Part shown: piece by piece, positions 26,533 to 34,994 of the stretch
Position numbering within the stretch: the stretch's first letter is position 1
Layout of the letters: each line of letters opens with the position of its first letter
DNA from: Paenibacillus xylanilyticus
GTDB lineage: Bacteria > Bacillota > Bacilli > Paenibacillales > Paenibacillaceae
DNA length: 64,000 nucleotides
Assembly: GCF_009664365.1 (NCBI RefSeq)
Contig: NZ_CP044310.1
Span: 5,271,501 to 5,335,500, forward strand
Direction: 5' to 3'
Translations under genes and position numbers: made by a program
The notes under the pieces: generated by a model
The model's database searches: none
The model's input: only the letters and a program-made list of their open reading frames with translations
What the model was told of the DNA's origin: nothing

Positions 26533-26811
26533 TCAGACCGCTGCTGCCTCATCCGGATGGGCCAAAAGCGCGGCAAGCTTCTCCAGATCCGGTTCCAGCA
26601 AAGCCTCAAACTTGCCTTCTCCTCCAACTTCAATCACAGGAACATGCCGAATGCCGTATTTCGCTTCAAGCACATCCCTCAGCACATCATGGCCTTCCAC
26701 TTCAATGTTCTCAAAAGGCTGATTCCGTGATGTCAAAAACGCTTTGACCTCTCCACAGAAATGACAGCCTGTTTTGCTCCATAGCACTACTTTTTTGGGT
26801 GATGTAGACAT
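26533..26811 (-). CDS. Glutaredoxin-family protein (YtnI-like)
   Basis: Small thiol-redox protein of 92 residues. The thioredoxin-fold active site is CHFC (KTGCHFCGEVKAFL, residues 13-26), and the cis-proline motif RHVPVIEVGG lies near residue 55. A glutaredoxin-like gene (ytnI) also occurs in the B. subtilis ytm sulfur operon. Here the gene has its own promoter matching that of the monooxygenase. It may recycle a mixed disulfide formed during sulfur-compound breakdown. ATG with AGGAGGG upstream. Confidence 0.88.
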   Translation of the reverse strand: MSTSPKKVVLWSKTGCHFCGEVKAFLTSRNQPFENIEVEGHDVLRDVLEAKYGIRHVPVIEVGGEGKFEALLEPDLEKLAALLAHPDEAAAV

Positions 26812-26900
26812 CGATAACCCTCCTGATTGTATTCAAGGATAAGATCGAGGCATGCCTCAGACCTTTAATTCCTACCTGTTAAATAAGAATTATGGCTATA

Positions 26901-26946
26901 AATGTACTCTTCGTACCCTCAAGCGTCAATGGAGCTCCTAATAGAA
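26901..26946 (-). promoter_or_regulatory. Promoter of the glutaredoxin gene with upstream TTCTATTAG element
   Basis: Minus strand: TTCTATTAG (26946-26938), eight bases, TTGACG (-35, 26929-26924), 17 bases, TACATT (-10, 26906-26901). Element and spacings equal those before the monooxygenase gene. GGTAGGAATTA follows downstream. Confidence 0.65.
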
Positions 26947-26997
26947 TAAACCTATAGCAGCATAGAAAGATTAAATTTAATTTTTTTGAAAAAGCGA

Positions 26998-27954
26998 TTA
27001 CATCCATCCATCTCTGCATGCTTCCTTGACCAGAGTAAGGACTTTCCGGGCCATCCCGGCGTAAAAATCAACCTCATCTGGACTTTGATCGATAGCCCAT
27101 CTAAGCGTATCAAAGGTCTTCAAGACCATCACAAGTCTCATCTGTTCCAGCTCATGTTCATTCAGTCCGTAGCTCTCCATAAAGGCTTCTAATTCTACCT
27201 TATTGGGTCCTTCTCCATGGATCTGGCATCGTATCATATGTATGATATCGCCGAACGGTACCACAGTGACTTCTGCATTTCCCCAATCCAAAAGTGTAAT
27301 CTGGCCCGCCAAATCAACCATCGTGTTCTTCAAAGAGAGATCACCATGACACAGGCCAAAACGGAACGTTTCCATTTTCAAACGCTCGAACCGCTGTCTT
27401 ACCCTTTTCGATTCTGCTTGAGTTAGTACGCCCAGCTCAATTAAGGTATCATGCTCCGTCAAGCTATTGATATTGTACTGGACGTATCCCTCCCAGCTGC
27501 CATCTGATCCCGCATGCGGCGGGGAATAAAATGTACCCGAGACCGGGTCCATCCGTTCGCCGAAACCTGCTGCTGGAATGGAATGAATCCGTTTGGCGTA
27601 CTCGCCGAGCTTTCTCCAGATTTCAACCGTGTCTGTCTTTGCATCCAGTCCATTATCTCCTTGGACAACCGTTTGTATCATATAAGCTGTTTCATCCATA
27701 ATACCAACCGATAACGTCTCAGGTCCTGGAACCCCAACGGCTGCTACTTGCTCTAAGCACCATCGTTCCTTCATAAAAATCGGATATTGGTCTTTATCGT
27801 TCATACGCACAATAACATTATGCTGCTCCGTCTCGACCACACAAACCTGATTGACGAAACCCTTCCCAACAATCTGATGTGCTGCCTTAACTTTTTCCTG
27901 CAAAAAATGACTGGCTATTCGTTCAGCCAGTACGATGCTTTCATTCTTCATCAT
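26998..27954 (-). CDS. APH-fold phosphotransferase (aminoglycoside phosphotransferase family)
   Basis: Small-molecule kinase of 318 residues. It has a P-loop-like GKGFVNQVCVVET near residue 30 and an ATP-binding lysine-region equivalent NVIVRMNDK. The catalytic HGDLSLKN loop and the metal-binding LLDWGN lie near residues 200-220. The APH family includes homoserine, choline, fructosamine and antibiotic kinases; the sequence alone does not tell which. Resistance should not be assumed. It stands between the sulfur cluster and the glycosyltransferase genes on the minus strand, 211 bases from the latter, and may be independent. Confidence 0.8.
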   Translation of the reverse strand: MMKNESIVLAERIASHFLQEKVKAAHQIVGKGFVNQVCVVETEQHNVIVRMNDKDQYPIFMKERWCLEQVAAVGVPGPETLSVGIMDETAYMIQTVVQGDNGLDAKTDTVEIWRKLGEYAKRIHSIPAAGFGERMDPVSGTFYSPPHAGSDGSWEGYVQYNINSLTEHDTLIELGVLTQAESKRVRQRFERLKMETFRFGLCHGDLSLKNTMVDLAGQITLLDWGNAEVTVVPFGDIIHMIRCQIHGEGPNKVELEAFMESYGLNEHELEQMRLVMVLKTFDTLRWAIDQSPDEVDFYAGMARKVLTLVKEACRDGWM

Positions 27955-28165
27955 GCACCATCCCCATATCGCATGCTTAAGTTAGCTCTGCGATGATTCA
28001 ATTGGTCATAGTGTAAAATGAAATCGCTTACTTTACAATCATCCATAAACACAAAGATTGCCTTGTATGTAACGCATGGAAAGCCTGGATGCGAAATGAA
28101 ATGGAGCCGTACGCTGCACATTACATCTCGCATCATGCCGAACCGGTTCACAGCGAGCCTCATCT

Positions 28166-29716
28166 TTACAGATCTTCGTTTAAAAGCTGCGGCGGTGCAA
28201 TGATGGGCAAGCCTTCCGGAATTGCATGCAGCTGTTCCGGAGACACGCTCAATACATGACCGGAATGTACGCCCCATTGTTCTGCTGCATATACCGTTGC
28301 GAATTTTCTTCGTCTGCCCTCGCTGATCTGATACCGAACCTCCGGCGCATCAGCTGCCGCAAGGATACAGCCTTCCGTCCAACCCGTGTCCGAGTCATGA
28401 ATCGATGAAACATGCACATGCCTCACTTCAAGCGGCCAGCCCCGAATTTCACTTGATGACACTACAGCTTCTCCGGCAGGGATCCCCAGCAGATCCGGTT
28501 TGGCTACCTGAACAGGGGATATGCCTCGCGGTACGGGAATATTCAGCTTGCGGCGCAGTCCTCCCGCCAGACGGTATACATCGCCTTTTGCATCGGACAC
28601 GAAGCAGCCTTCAGGATAAAAGTCGCTGCTGCGTCTTGTCTTCGGTACCTCGTCCTGACTGCCCTTCGTGGACAATTGCTGACGCGGGTTGGCTTTGCCC
28701 AAATGGGCGGAATCCGGCGCTGCCGATGATTTCTCCTGTGCCATATGTTGTGCAAGCTGCAATGTCTTCGCGACCAAAGCGTGAGGATCTCCCCACTTCC
28801 TGGAATGAAATTGTTCGTTCCCCTTGTTCACAGCCGCAAAATCCGGTTCCCCCAGCGCCTTCATGCTGACGCTGCCAAAGTGATGAATGAAGGCATCTCC
28901 TGCGACCGCAAGCTTGTATCCTGCCATCTTCACCCGAATCATCCAGTCATCATCTTCGAAGTTGCCTACCGCATATCCTTCGTCCAGATATCCCACCCGC
29001 TCCAGCAGGTCTCGTGAGAACAGCCAGCAAAAGCCGACAAGCCGTTCGGTTACCCGGTGTTTACCAGGGTCAGGCCGGTTGTGTCTGGCGGCAAAGGACC
29101 ACATATCCTGCACCTCGGAATACGGAACATCGATCTGCTGATCGCCTCCTATATAGTTGGTGACTGGGCCGACCAGGCCAATCTCCGGATCACTGTCCAG
29201 GCAGGCCATCATGTTATCAAGCCAGCCTGGCGTGACCAGCGTATCGTTATTCAGCACCACGATATGACGGCCTCTCGCCATCATTAGCCCCTGATTGACA
29301 CCTCCGGCAAATCCGCGGTTAACCTCCAGTGCAGCCACTCTCACCATGCCGCCTTTACGCAGCATCGCTTCTGCTGTCCCGTCCTTCGAACCATTATCCA
29401 CTACAATGATTTCGTAGGGAGCAGGCGTATGTTTCTCGATACTGGATACACATTTAAGGGCATACTCCCGCTGGTTATAGGTCGGAATAATGATGCTGAC
29501 CCCTTCAAATAACAATCCAAAAGAACTCTGACCCTGTCTTACCCCTTCATCGTATCCCCTACTGTACCCTTGTTTGTACAGTTTGACAGCTCGAGCCCCC
29601 CGTTTGCCTTTCCCTCTGTATCCCGACTTCCGAACCGTGCTCTTTCCAGCGGAATGCAGAACAACTTTGGCGGGTCCGGAGCCCCGATGCTTAGATATGA
29701 TACCTGGTTTGCTCAT
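28166..29716 (-). CDS. Family 2 glycosyltransferase with basic N-terminus and GYxxGYxxG motif
   Basis: Protein of 516 residues. Residues 1-65 are Lys/Arg/Gly-rich and end in YKQGYSRGYDEGVRQGQ. A GT-A domain follows: VSIIIPTYNQREYALKCVSS, VVDNGSKDGT, NRGFAGGVNQGL, and the metal motif NND in VVLNNDTLVTPGWLDNM. Later comes GYAVGNFEDDDWMIRVKMAG, typical of rhamnosyl/N-acetylglucosaminyl transferases. The C-terminal 150 residues have two similar SDAKGDVYRLAGGLRRKL- and AADAPEVRYQISEGRRRKF-type repeats of unknown role. The ATG at 29716 has GGGGGA six bases upstream. It is the last gene of the glycan operon and probably modifies the giant repeat protein. Confidence 0.85.
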   Translation of the reverse strand: MSKPGIISKHRGSGPAKVVLHSAGKSTVRKSGYRGKGKRGARAVKLYKQGYSRGYDEGVRQGQSSFGLLFEGVSIIIPTYNQREYALKCVSSIEKHTPAPYEIIVVDNGSKDGTAEAMLRKGGMVRVAALEVNRGFAGGVNQGLMMARGRHIVVLNNDTLVTPGWLDNMMACLDSDPEIGLVGPVTNYIGGDQQIDVPYSEVQDMWSFAARHNRPDPGKHRVTERLVGFCWLFSRDLLERVGYLDEGYAVGNFEDDDWMIRVKMAGYKLAVAGDAFIHHFGSVSMKALGEPDFAAVNKGNEQFHSRKWGDPHALVAKTLQLAQHMAQEKSSAAPDSAHLGKANPRQQLSTKGSQDEVPKTRRSSDFYPEGCFVSDAKGDVYRLAGGLRRKLNIPVPRGISPVQVAKPDLLGIPAGEAVVSSSEIRGWPLEVRHVHVSSIHDSDTGWTEGCILAAADAPEVRYQISEGRRRKFATVYAAEQWGVHSGHVLSVSPEQLHAIPEGLPIIAPPQLLNEDL

Positions 29717-29780
29717 GCTGCTTCCCCCATTTCCCCTCGTCCGGATGCATCGCGTCGCGTCAGCCATCCGCCAGACTCCA

Positions 29781-31103
29781 TTAGAGATGAAGCTCTCCTG
29801 TAACCAATTTATCTGCCAAATGCCCAAAATCCAGAGCAACCCTGCCGAGTTCGCCGGCAATGCGCCGACACAGGATTACGGCCGGAACTCCTGCAGCAAC
29901 CAGAGCAATATCAAAGGAATGCGCTGCCGTTTCCTGCACCACCCTGGGCACATCCATAACCCCCGCAACCGAACCAATGATGCCTGTCACATGGATTCCG
30001 TGACTGAGAAGCAGTGCACCGAGCCCGCTTGCCTGACTGCCGATCACCAGCACGCGGCGACCTTGCAGGATAGGCAGCAGCAGCCCCGTCTGATGCAGGC
30101 TATAGTTGATAGTGGAACTGGTCAGCTTCAACCGGGACCAGTCAATCCCGAAGTGGCGCATCACCGGGAATAACAAGCCTTGAAACGTGGGCGCCCGGGA
30201 GATCGGAACGCCTACCCAATCCGCCCCCTGTATTGCTTCGGCCAGCGCAGCCCGAATCTCGGGAACGGAGCGCGGCACCCCTGCGTAAGGCAGAAACGGT
30301 GCCAGCTCCTGCACCTGCTCGCCGGGCAGCACCGTATCGGCTGCCAGCGTGAGCAGTTCGCCATCTCCGAGGCGAACGACCGACAGGGGGCGCTGTGCAT
30401 CCAGCGCCCCCCGGATCTGGTCAGCCACCTCGTGGGGGCTGGCCAGACGGGTGAGGCTGGGCGCATATTGGCGGAAACCCGCCGCGATCAGATCTGCCGC
30501 CGCTACGGCAGGCAGAATATGGTCCGGCGGGATGTGCTGCGCCACCAGCGCCTCTCCGCCCGCGAATACGCCGTCGCGGTAGCCCTCGGCGTAGCCGCCG
30601 GGTGCACCTGCCGGCTCTGCAGGCGGCAGGGCCTTGGCGCTGCCCGCAGAGCCGGCAGCAGCGCCAGCTTGCCCCGCAGGGGCGACACCACCGTGCGGGT
30701 GGTGTGTCGCCCGGAGCGGGGCCGTGCCCGCACCGCGGGCAGGCACCGCCTTCGGCGTGCTGGCTTGCGGTGCGGGCACAGGCGCACGGCGCGCAGCCGG
30801 GCGCGGCGCCCGCCGGGGTGCTGCGCGGCGGCGGCCGTGAGCCGCGGTATGCCCGCGCCTGCCAGCGGAGCGGCGGCGTGCAGCGGCCTTCCTGCCGGCA
30901 GGCTTACGCGGCACAGCAGTACTCGCGCCTGCCGGGGCCCGCGCAGTGCGATGCCCGGGCTTGACGGCAGCCCGCCGGATTCCGGCCTCTGGGGTTCCAG
31001 TCACCATCAGAACGCCTTGCCCTTGAAATGCTGCCGGGCGAGTACCTCGCGGCTTACCTGTCGCCCTGGCTTCCGTGTGCCCGGTCCGTTTCGCTACTCT
31101 CAT
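29781..31103 (-). CDS. GT-D fold glycosyltransferase with long Arg/Ala/Pro-rich N-terminus
   Basis: Protein of 440 residues in two parts. Residues 1-170 are low-complexity Arg/Ala/Pro/Gly, coded by very GC-rich DNA. After GGYAEGYRDGVFAGGEALV, the C-terminal half (from about 215) has VVRLGDGELLTLA. That is the DxE motif of the GT-D glycosyltransferase fold first seen in streptococcal adhesin glycosylation, followed by GVPISRAPTFQGLLFP and VLVIGSQASGLGALL. GT-D enzymes extend O-glycans on Ser/Thr-rich surface proteins. ATG with GGGAGGGA upstream. The N-terminus may be a docking or nucleic-acid-like basic tail; its function is unknown. Confidence 0.75.
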   Translation of the reverse strand: MRVAKRTGHTEARATGKPRGTRPAAFQGQGVLMVTGTPEAGIRRAAVKPGHRTARAPAGASTAVPRKPAGRKAAARRRSAGRRGHTAAHGRRRAAPRRAPRPAARRAPVPAPQASTPKAVPARGAGTAPLRATHHPHGGVAPAGQAGAAAGSAGSAKALPPAEPAGAPGGYAEGYRDGVFAGGEALVAQHIPPDHILPAVAAADLIAAGFRQYAPSLTRLASPHEVADQIRGALDAQRPLSVVRLGDGELLTLAADTVLPGEQVQELAPFLPYAGVPRSVPEIRAALAEAIQGADWVGVPISRAPTFQGLLFPVMRHFGIDWSRLKLTSSTINYSLHQTGLLLPILQGRRVLVIGSQASGLGALLLSHGIHVTGIIGSVAGVMDVPRVVQETAAHSFDIALVAAGVPAVILCRRIAGELGRVALDFGHLADKLVTGELHL

Positions 31104-31146
31104 GGCATTCCCTCCCTTGACATGCACGGGAGCGCCGCTGCACAAA

Positions 31147-31175
31147 GCGCCGGAGCCTCCTTCCAGCTCCGGCGC
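31147..31175. other. Intercistronic GC-rich hairpin
   Basis: Perfect 10-base arms GCGCCGGAGC/GCTCCGGCGC with a nine-base loop and no T-run. It lies between the nucleotidyltransferase stop and the GT-D gene start, more consistent with an mRNA processing or stability element than a terminator. Confidence 0.5.
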
Positions 31176-31229
31176 AGGTTACTCGGGTCCCATGGGGCAC
31201 CGCACAGCGGCAGCATCAGGCGCATGATG

Positions 31230-31961
31230 TTATGGCAGTTGTCCCTTCATGCGGACTGCAGCTTCCTGCAGCGATTCGAAGGTACCTGCATCGCTCCAGT
31301 ATTTTTGCAAGATGTCATACTCCAGGCCGCCAGCAGAGGCATAGTGGTTATTAACATCCGTAATTTCAAGCTCCCCGCGTGCCGAAGGCGTAATGCCATC
31401 GATCAGATGGAATACATGATCATCGTACATGTAAATCCCCGTTACACAGTACGAGGTTTTCGGCTGGCTAGGTTTTTCCTCAATGTACGATATGCGCTCC
31501 GGATGGTTCGCGTCAAAGACAGGTACACCGTAACGTCTGGCATCATCCACCTCTTTCAGCAGCACACGTGCTGTTCCCGCTGGCTGCTGCACGTAACGAT
31601 CAACATAAGGTTTCAGATCATCACTGAACAGATTGTCACCCAGCAGTACAACAAACTTTTCACCAGGAAGAATAAAGGACTTTGCCAGGTCAAGTGCTTC
31701 TGCAATGCCTCCCGCCTGCTCCTGAATCCGGTAGGTCAACCGGACCCCAAGCTCGGCTCCGCCGCCCAGATACTCCGTATACAGTCCCGCCGAATGTTTG
31801 CCCATTACAATCAAAATATCCTCAATGCCCGCCTGACGGAGTCTGTCGATGCCATACACAATCATCGGATGTTTACCGACCGGAAGCAGATGTTTGTTAA
31901 TCAGCCGCGTCAGAGGATACAGCCGTGTTCCCGTTCCTCCAGCAAGAATTACACCTTTCAT
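31230..31961 (-). CDS. Sugar nucleotidyltransferase (glucose-1-phosphate thymidylyltransferase-like)
   Basis: Forms an NDP-sugar from a sugar 1-phosphate. It has 243 residues with the signature KGVILAGGTGTRLYPLT at the N-terminus, the catalytic Lys region LINKHLLPVGKHPMI and the metal site LLGDNLF. Later come YGVPVFD, IEEKPSQPKTSYCVTGIYMY and ARGELEITDVNNHY. It matches the short RfbA-like type lacking the C-terminal extension of housekeeping RmlA. It lies in an operon of glycosyltransferases, so it probably makes their activated donor. ATG overlaps the preceding gene as ATGA. Confidence 0.88.
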   Translation of the reverse strand: MKGVILAGGTGTRLYPLTRLINKHLLPVGKHPMIVYGIDRLRQAGIEDILIVMGKHSAGLYTEYLGGGAELGVRLTYRIQEQAGGIAEALDLAKSFILPGEKFVVLLGDNLFSDDLKPYVDRYVQQPAGTARVLLKEVDDARRYGVPVFDANHPERISYIEEKPSQPKTSYCVTGIYMYDDHVFHLIDGITPSARGELEITDVNNHYASAGGLEYDILQKYWSDAGTFESLQEAAVRMKGQLP

Positions 31962-32731
31962 TCCACATTCCCTCCCTCATCGGATGTCTCAATATATTCA
32001 AGTGGATCGACATGCCATTTATGGATAAATATCGAGCGATTCCGTTCAAGCAATTGCTTCCATGCAGCCGGGTCTGTCTTCTGAAAACTCGCACTGCCGC
32101 GATGATGCACAAGTACATCTCTGCATACAAGCAGTCGATACCCTTGCATGCGAGCCCGGTAGCAATAATCATCGTCCTCATAATGTCCTGGCGAATAGGC
32201 TTCGTCAAGCAAGCCAATGGACGTCATGACCTCTCGCCGAAACAACATACACAGTCCTACGATGCGGTTGACTTCCTTCCACCTGGTTGGGTCGGAGACA
32301 TTGTTGGCTGCCGCCAATTGCTGGAACTGTTCCATGCTCCCAAAGTCCAGGTCAACCTGCTGAATCCCGCTTGCATAATTGGTTACCGGTCCGGTGATTC
32401 CGATATTTGCTTCACTGTAGAGTCCGAGCCGAAGATTTTCGAGCCACCGCGGGGTCACCGTGACATCGTTGTTGAGCAGCAGCAGCTCATCACCGCAGGC
32501 CGCACGCAGCCCGGCATTACAGGCTGCTGGGAAACCCCGGTTCTCCGGTAATCGAACAAATCGAACTTGTTCACGGGCACAATAGGCTGCCGTACCATCG
32601 ACGGAACCGTTATCCACTACCACAATCTCGTAAGGCGTGCCTGCTCCGGTATACTCCCGAATGGCATCAATACACGGCTTCAGCAGGTCCAGTCCGTTAT
32701 ACGTTGGAATCACGATGCTCGTCAGTGTCAT
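31958..32731 (-). CDS. Family 2 glycosyltransferase
   Basis: GT-A fold enzyme of 257 residues. SIVIPTYNGLDLLKPCIDAI opens the nucleotide-binding half, then VVDNGSVDGT, ENRGFPAACNAGL, the metal motif LLNNDVTVTPRWLENL, and GHYEDDDYCYRARMQGYRLL. The order and spacing match the transferase at 28166 without its basic extension or C-terminal repeats, so the two may share an ancestor. It overlaps both neighbours by four bases (ATGA), so it is translationally coupled within the glycan operon. Confidence 0.88.
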   Translation of the reverse strand: MTLTSIVIPTYNGLDLLKPCIDAIREYTGAGTPYEIVVVDNGSVDGTAAYCAREQVRFVRLPENRGFPAACNAGLRAACGDELLLLNNDVTVTPRWLENLRLGLYSEANIGITGPVTNYASGIQQVDLDFGSMEQFQQLAAANNVSDPTRWKEVNRIVGLCMLFRREVMTSIGLLDEAYSPGHYEDDDYCYRARMQGYRLLVCRDVLVHHRGSASFQKTDPAAWKQLLERNRSIFIHKWHVDPLEYIETSDEGGNVE

Positions 32732-33816
32732 CGGGCGTTCCTCCTGTAAGCCACTTCGGCTCGGGTTAACATCCGCGAAGCCGGCTCATGCTCTGCTGAC
32801 GCCATCCAGGCTGCAATCGCCTCCAGGTGGTCCCCAATGATCAATCCCGCGACTTCGTTACCACTGCCTGTATTCGTGGTACGCAGACGATTGGAACGAA
32901 TCACGTCCACTTGGCAAGGCGCCGTGACACTTAGACCATGCCGGATCGCCATGGCTTGCGCCTTCGGTGGAACAGCCAGAGATTCAGGCTTCACGGTCAG
33001 AACCATTTTGCGGGAAAGGGCATGCGGGACGGCAGTCAGGGAATTGGATCCCAGATCAGGTCTTCCGAGAGTACGGTTGAGATACGCCTTGATCCGGCTC
33101 ACATCATCCTGCCGGGCAAAAGGCGGCAGTAACGAATTGAGATCATTCAAGGCCACATCGCTTCCCCGGTCCACTGCATATAGAAATGGGGCCAGCTGTT
33201 CGGCCGGAAGCACCATGTCCCCATCCACAAAAAGAATCGCTTCCGCTTCGGTCATTTTCGCTCCAAGTGCACGGCCTACATCATGTCCTGCCCGATCTGG
33301 TTCATACACAAGGGTTATATCGGACTCGGCCAGCACCAGATTCAAACTGTCGTCCGTTGTTCCATTCAACACAACAATGATGTCCTTCAGCGGCAGCCGC
33401 TTTAACTGTGCCATTACTTTACCGAGTGTCCGTTCTTCATTGCACGCACAGACAACAGCGGCAGCAGAATGATGGAGGGGGAGCGGAACGATATCCACTG
33501 GATATCCTGCACTCTTCTCGTATCCTTGCATATATGCTTTCCCTGCCTGCATGGCAGCTTCATAGCTTCCGAAATTTCCCGAGATGGACTGCCAGTGCTC
33601 ACGCCAGGCAAGACGTGCATGTTGGGCAGCCAGCGCCCTATCTTCAGGTGCACTGCGTCCTGCCTGATGACCCGACTTCCATACTGCATTCAAACTGGGT
33701 TCTGGAGCTCTGGCTGCTGGTCCCTTCGGCCGCCTTCTCCCGGGAATGTTACGTCTGGACGCCAGTTGTCTTTTCATCGTCTGACGATGGCGGACAACTC
33801 TCGAACGTTCTTTCAT
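32728..33816 (-). CDS. Family 2 glycosyltransferase with basic N-terminal extension
   Basis: Protein of 362 residues. The first 60 are Arg/Lys-rich, followed by VWKSGHQAGRSAPEDRALAA, a partial match to the GYxxGYxxG motif of its neighbours. A GT-A domain starts near residue 118: AAVVCACNEERTLGKVMAQL, VVLNGTTDDSLN, AGHDVGRALGAKMTEAEAIL and the metal motif FVDGDMVLP. The C-terminus holds GRPDLGSNSLTAVPHALSRK, also found in the next upstream gene product. The two are paralogues and lie four bases apart. GAGGTG precedes the ATG. Confidence 0.85.
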   Translation of the reverse strand: MKERSRVVRHRQTMKRQLASRRNIPGRRRPKGPAARAPEPSLNAVWKSGHQAGRSAPEDRALAAQHARLAWREHWQSISGNFGSYEAAMQAGKAYMQGYEKSAGYPVDIVPLPLHHSAAAVVCACNEERTLGKVMAQLKRLPLKDIIVVLNGTTDDSLNLVLAESDITLVYEPDRAGHDVGRALGAKMTEAEAILFVDGDMVLPAEQLAPFLYAVDRGSDVALNDLNSLLPPFARQDDVSRIKAYLNRTLGRPDLGSNSLTAVPHALSRKMVLTVKPESLAVPPKAQAMAIRHGLSVTAPCQVDVIRSNRLRTTNTGSGNEVAGLIIGDHLEAIAAWMASAEHEPASRMLTRAEVAYRRNAR

Positions 33817-33820
33817 CTTC

Positions 33821-34708
33821 TCACCTCGTCAGACAGCGAACACGCTGCAGGTCGGAATACCCTCCGCGTGGACCGCGTTCGTCGGTGATCCACCTGATCG
33901 CTGTCAGATGATCATTCAGCACCACTTGGCTCAGCGGATCTGGCCCGCTTCGCCGTTTCACCCGAACCGCATTCATTTTACCTACAGGTACATGATGAAC
34001 GGCGCGTACCTCTAACCCACTCGACACGGCTTTGGCTAATGCAAGCGGAGGAACCTCCAGCGAAGGAATGCCTATAACATCAAGTGCCCTGCGGCTTAAC
34101 GCATGCGGAATGGCTGTCATTGAAGCTCCCTGCAGGTCCGGCCTGGCCAGGATGCTGTTCAGGACATGCTTGGCCTCCACCACGGGATGTACAGGATTTC
34201 GTTTAACCGGTCCGTCATAATCGTTAAGCGCTACATCTGTCCCATCCAATATGGCCTGCACATAGGGAGCGAGCTGCTCTGCAAGTATGGGGATATCTGC
34301 ATCGGTAAAAAGGATAATTCCTCCTCTGGCAGCCGCTGCTCCCATACGTCTTCCTGCATCGTGACCCAGAGCTTCCGTATACAAAAGCACTCTTGCACCT
34401 GCTGCCTGTGCCGCTGCTGCCGTGCCGTCCGTTGAGCCGTTGACAACGGCAATCACTTCGGAATCCTTGCAGATGCGAAGCGCCTGCCTAACAACTCTGC
34501 CAATCGTCTTTTCTTCATTCATTGCCGGTATGATCACCGAAAGCATGGGGTTGTTTGGATGGATTTCCTCCCGTATTGGGGAGATGACGTATCTGGGGGT
34601 TCCCGCACCCTTCTTGCGCATGGGTTTTACACGTCTTTTGTGCAACGGCTTCCTCTTTCGGCTCACCACTTTGGCGGCTGAATGAACAGTACGACGACGC
34701 TGCTGCAA
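33821..34708 (-). CDS. Family 2 glycosyltransferase, first gene of the glycan operon
   Basis: GT-A enzyme of about 295 residues. It has a short Lys/Arg-rich N-terminus, then SVIIPAMNEEKTIGRVVRQA, AVVNGSTDGT, LGHDAGRRMGAAAARGGIIL, the metal motif FTDADIP, and ARPDLQGASMTAIPHALSRR as in its downstream paralogue. A GTG at 34717 abuts GGAG with no spacing. The TTG at 34708 is five bases after GGAGGTGA and is the better start. No giant-protein transcript should run in, because a terminator lies at 34927-34963. Confidence 0.85.
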   Translation of the reverse strand: MQQRRRTVHSAAKVVSRKRKPLHKRRVKPMRKKGAGTPRYVISPIREEIHPNNPMLSVIIPAMNEEKTIGRVVRQALRICKDSEVIAVVNGSTDGTAAAAQAAGARVLLYTEALGHDAGRRMGAAAARGGIILFTDADIPILAEQLAPYVQAILDGTDVALNDYDGPVKRNPVHPVVEAKHVLNSILARPDLQGASMTAIPHALSRRALDVIGIPSLEVPPLALAKAVSSGLEVRAVHHVPVGKMNAVRVKRRSGPDPLSQVVLNDHLTAIRWITDERGPRGGYSDLQRVRCLTR

Positions 34709-34926
34709 TACTGTCACCTCCCACCCTCAAAAATACTCAACATGCCAAGGGAGTACACGTTATTCTATGTAATTAGGGAATAGTGGAAACGGCGTTTGTC
34801 CTTGATTTCCATAAGCTTCTGGCAGGAAAAGAGTTATTCAGCCTCACCCTTTAGTGCCTATTCGTCAAAATAAACGTCGCACACCTCCTCCTTCTCTTTT
34901 TAGAGAGGACCTTCTAATATAGGAAC

Positions 34927-34963
34927 AAAAGCGGTGTCCCGGACAATTCCAGGAACCGCTTTT
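34927..34963 (-). terminator. Terminator after the giant repeat protein
   Basis: Stem AAAAGCGGT/ACCGCTTTT with about a 19-base loop, ending in TTTTG on the minus strand. It lies 32 bases after the stop of the giant gene. Confidence 0.65.
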
Positions 34964-34994
34964 GTGCATGAACTTCATGACTTGACGTATCTTT

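Noticed and set aside
26998..27954. Aminoglycoside resistance gene
   Set aside because: Only the general APH kinase fold is visible; chromosomal context and lack of a mobile element do not support resistance.
30180..32084. Long plus-strand open frame (634 codons) antisense to the GT-D and nucleotidyltransferase genes
   Set aside because: It arises from the GC-rich and biased codons of the real minus-strand genes; it has no ribosome site and crosses two clear gene ends.
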